Below the pieces are notes generated by a model. The model did not search any database and was not told where the DNA came from. It saw nothing but the letters and a program-made list of their open reading frames with translations. Positions 63,737 through 64,000 of a DNA stretch of 64,000 nucleotides are shown here, piece after piece (positions within the stretch are counted from its first letter, which is position 1; every line of letters starts with the position of its first letter). The position numbers were made by a program, and so were the translations under genes. Source of the stretch: Nocardia anaemiae NBRC 100462 (GTDB lineage: Bacteria; Actinomycetota; Actinomycetes; Mycobacteriales; Mycobacteriaceae); NCBI RefSeq assembly GCF_001612725.1, contig NZ_BDAZ01000024.1:124001-188000 (forward strand), given 5' to 3'.

Positions 63737-64000
63737 TTATTCCGCCAATCCGGACAGCTCGCCGATCACTCGGCTGGCGAGCGGACCGAGGGTTGCCATG
63801 CCGTCGCGGACCGCGGCCCGGCTGCCCGGCAGGTTTACCACCAATGTGCTGCCGGAGATACCGGCCAGCCCGCGCGAGAGACCGGCGTCGAGCGAACCGG
63901 CGACGCGACCCGAGGAGCGCAGCGCCTCGCTGATTCCGGGCAGTTCCCGGTCGAGCACCTGCGAGGTGGCCTCCGGGGTGACATCGCGCGGGGACATGCC
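63737..64000 (-). CDS. moaB2: MoaB2/MogA-like molybdopterin-binding protein, C-terminal part
   Basis: The 86 residues visible (from MSPRDVTPEATSQVLDREL) are the C-terminal part of a MoCF_biosynth-domain protein, and the frame runs out of the window. The late GLAGISGSTLVVNLPGSRAAV is the family's typical end. In mycobacteria moaB2 lies beside mscL, as here. It would join other molybdenum-like genes (glp, moeY) in this region, although glp may serve division. Confidence 0.88.
   Translation of the reverse strand, partial: GMSPRDVTPEATSQVLDRELPGISEALRSSGRVAGSLDAGLSRGLAGISGSTLVVNLPGSRAAVRDGMATLGPLASRVIGELSGLAE

Overview
The window is high-GC actinobacterial DNA and almost certainly a Nocardia chromosome or a close relative in the Mycobacteriales. 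The evidence is the ergothioneine genes, an RpfB-type resuscitation factor, MspA-family porins, a KasA-like ketosynthase, a protein O-mannosyltransferase, the GlpR/Glp division pair, and frequent GTG/TTG starts. From memory, the gene order also follows in reverse the Mycobacterium tuberculosis stretch from Rv1017c (prsA) to Rv0984 (moaB2), with several blocks inserted. No phage, insertion sequence or CRISPR array was seen.

Layout. 1-2.9 kb: end of prs with a strong terminator, two DUF4190 membrane proteins around a small acidic protein, and a DUF2461 protein. 2.9-9.9 kb: ergothioneine pathway, with egtA-B-C-D leftward and egtE divergent, then rnz. 10-16.3 kb: a TetR/acyltransferase pair with clear operators, a Pks16-like acyl-AMP ligase, pth, rplY and prfC. 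16.3-20.4 kb: an NTF2-like protein and two Abi-alpha-like paralogues flanking a DUF445 membrane protein. 20.4-25.9 kb: an ABC-F ATPase, an LLM oxidoreductase behind two perfect palindromes, ispE, and an SDR/TetR pair with shared operators. 26-26.7 kb: a relict copper locus, with two matching palindromes, an intact CopZ-like chaperone and a broken downstream gene.

27-38.4 kb: core genes rsmA, rpfB, tatD, metG, rsmI, arcA with a GntR regulator, and pmt, interspersed with a PEP-mutase-like enzyme, an SDR and a SoxR. 38.6-44.7 kb: a glycosyltransferase, then a compact three-gene operon of an acyltransferase-like protein, an E1-like/nitroreductase fusion (MoeY type) and a GAF-GGDEF-EAL protein. 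I consider this the most interesting little-described system here. 44.9-52.8 kb is accessory: a tandem GyrI-like pair, a uracil-DNA glycosylase, an isolated KasA-like ketosynthase, a GNAT protein, an epoxide-hydrolase-like enzyme, a truncated DosS-like protein, an ABM-like protein and a frameshifted pseudogene next to tRNA-Ala(CGC). 52.9-59.8 kb: glpR, rimJ, glp (moeA), galU, a 5-formyl-THF cyclo-ligase, an FmdB zinc ribbon, a SAF protein and mscL. 59.8-63.7 kb: a tandem duplication of a two-gene MspA porin cassette, each copy with its own terminator, below a 0.7 kb non-coding region that carries a perfect CRP-type site. The window ends inside a moaB2-like gene.

Several neighbourhoods look functional as units: thiol redox protection (egt, soxR), cell-envelope and division work (rpfB, pmt, glp/glpR, galU, porins), and ribosome/tRNA maintenance (pth, rplY, prfC, rsmA, rsmI, rnz, metG).
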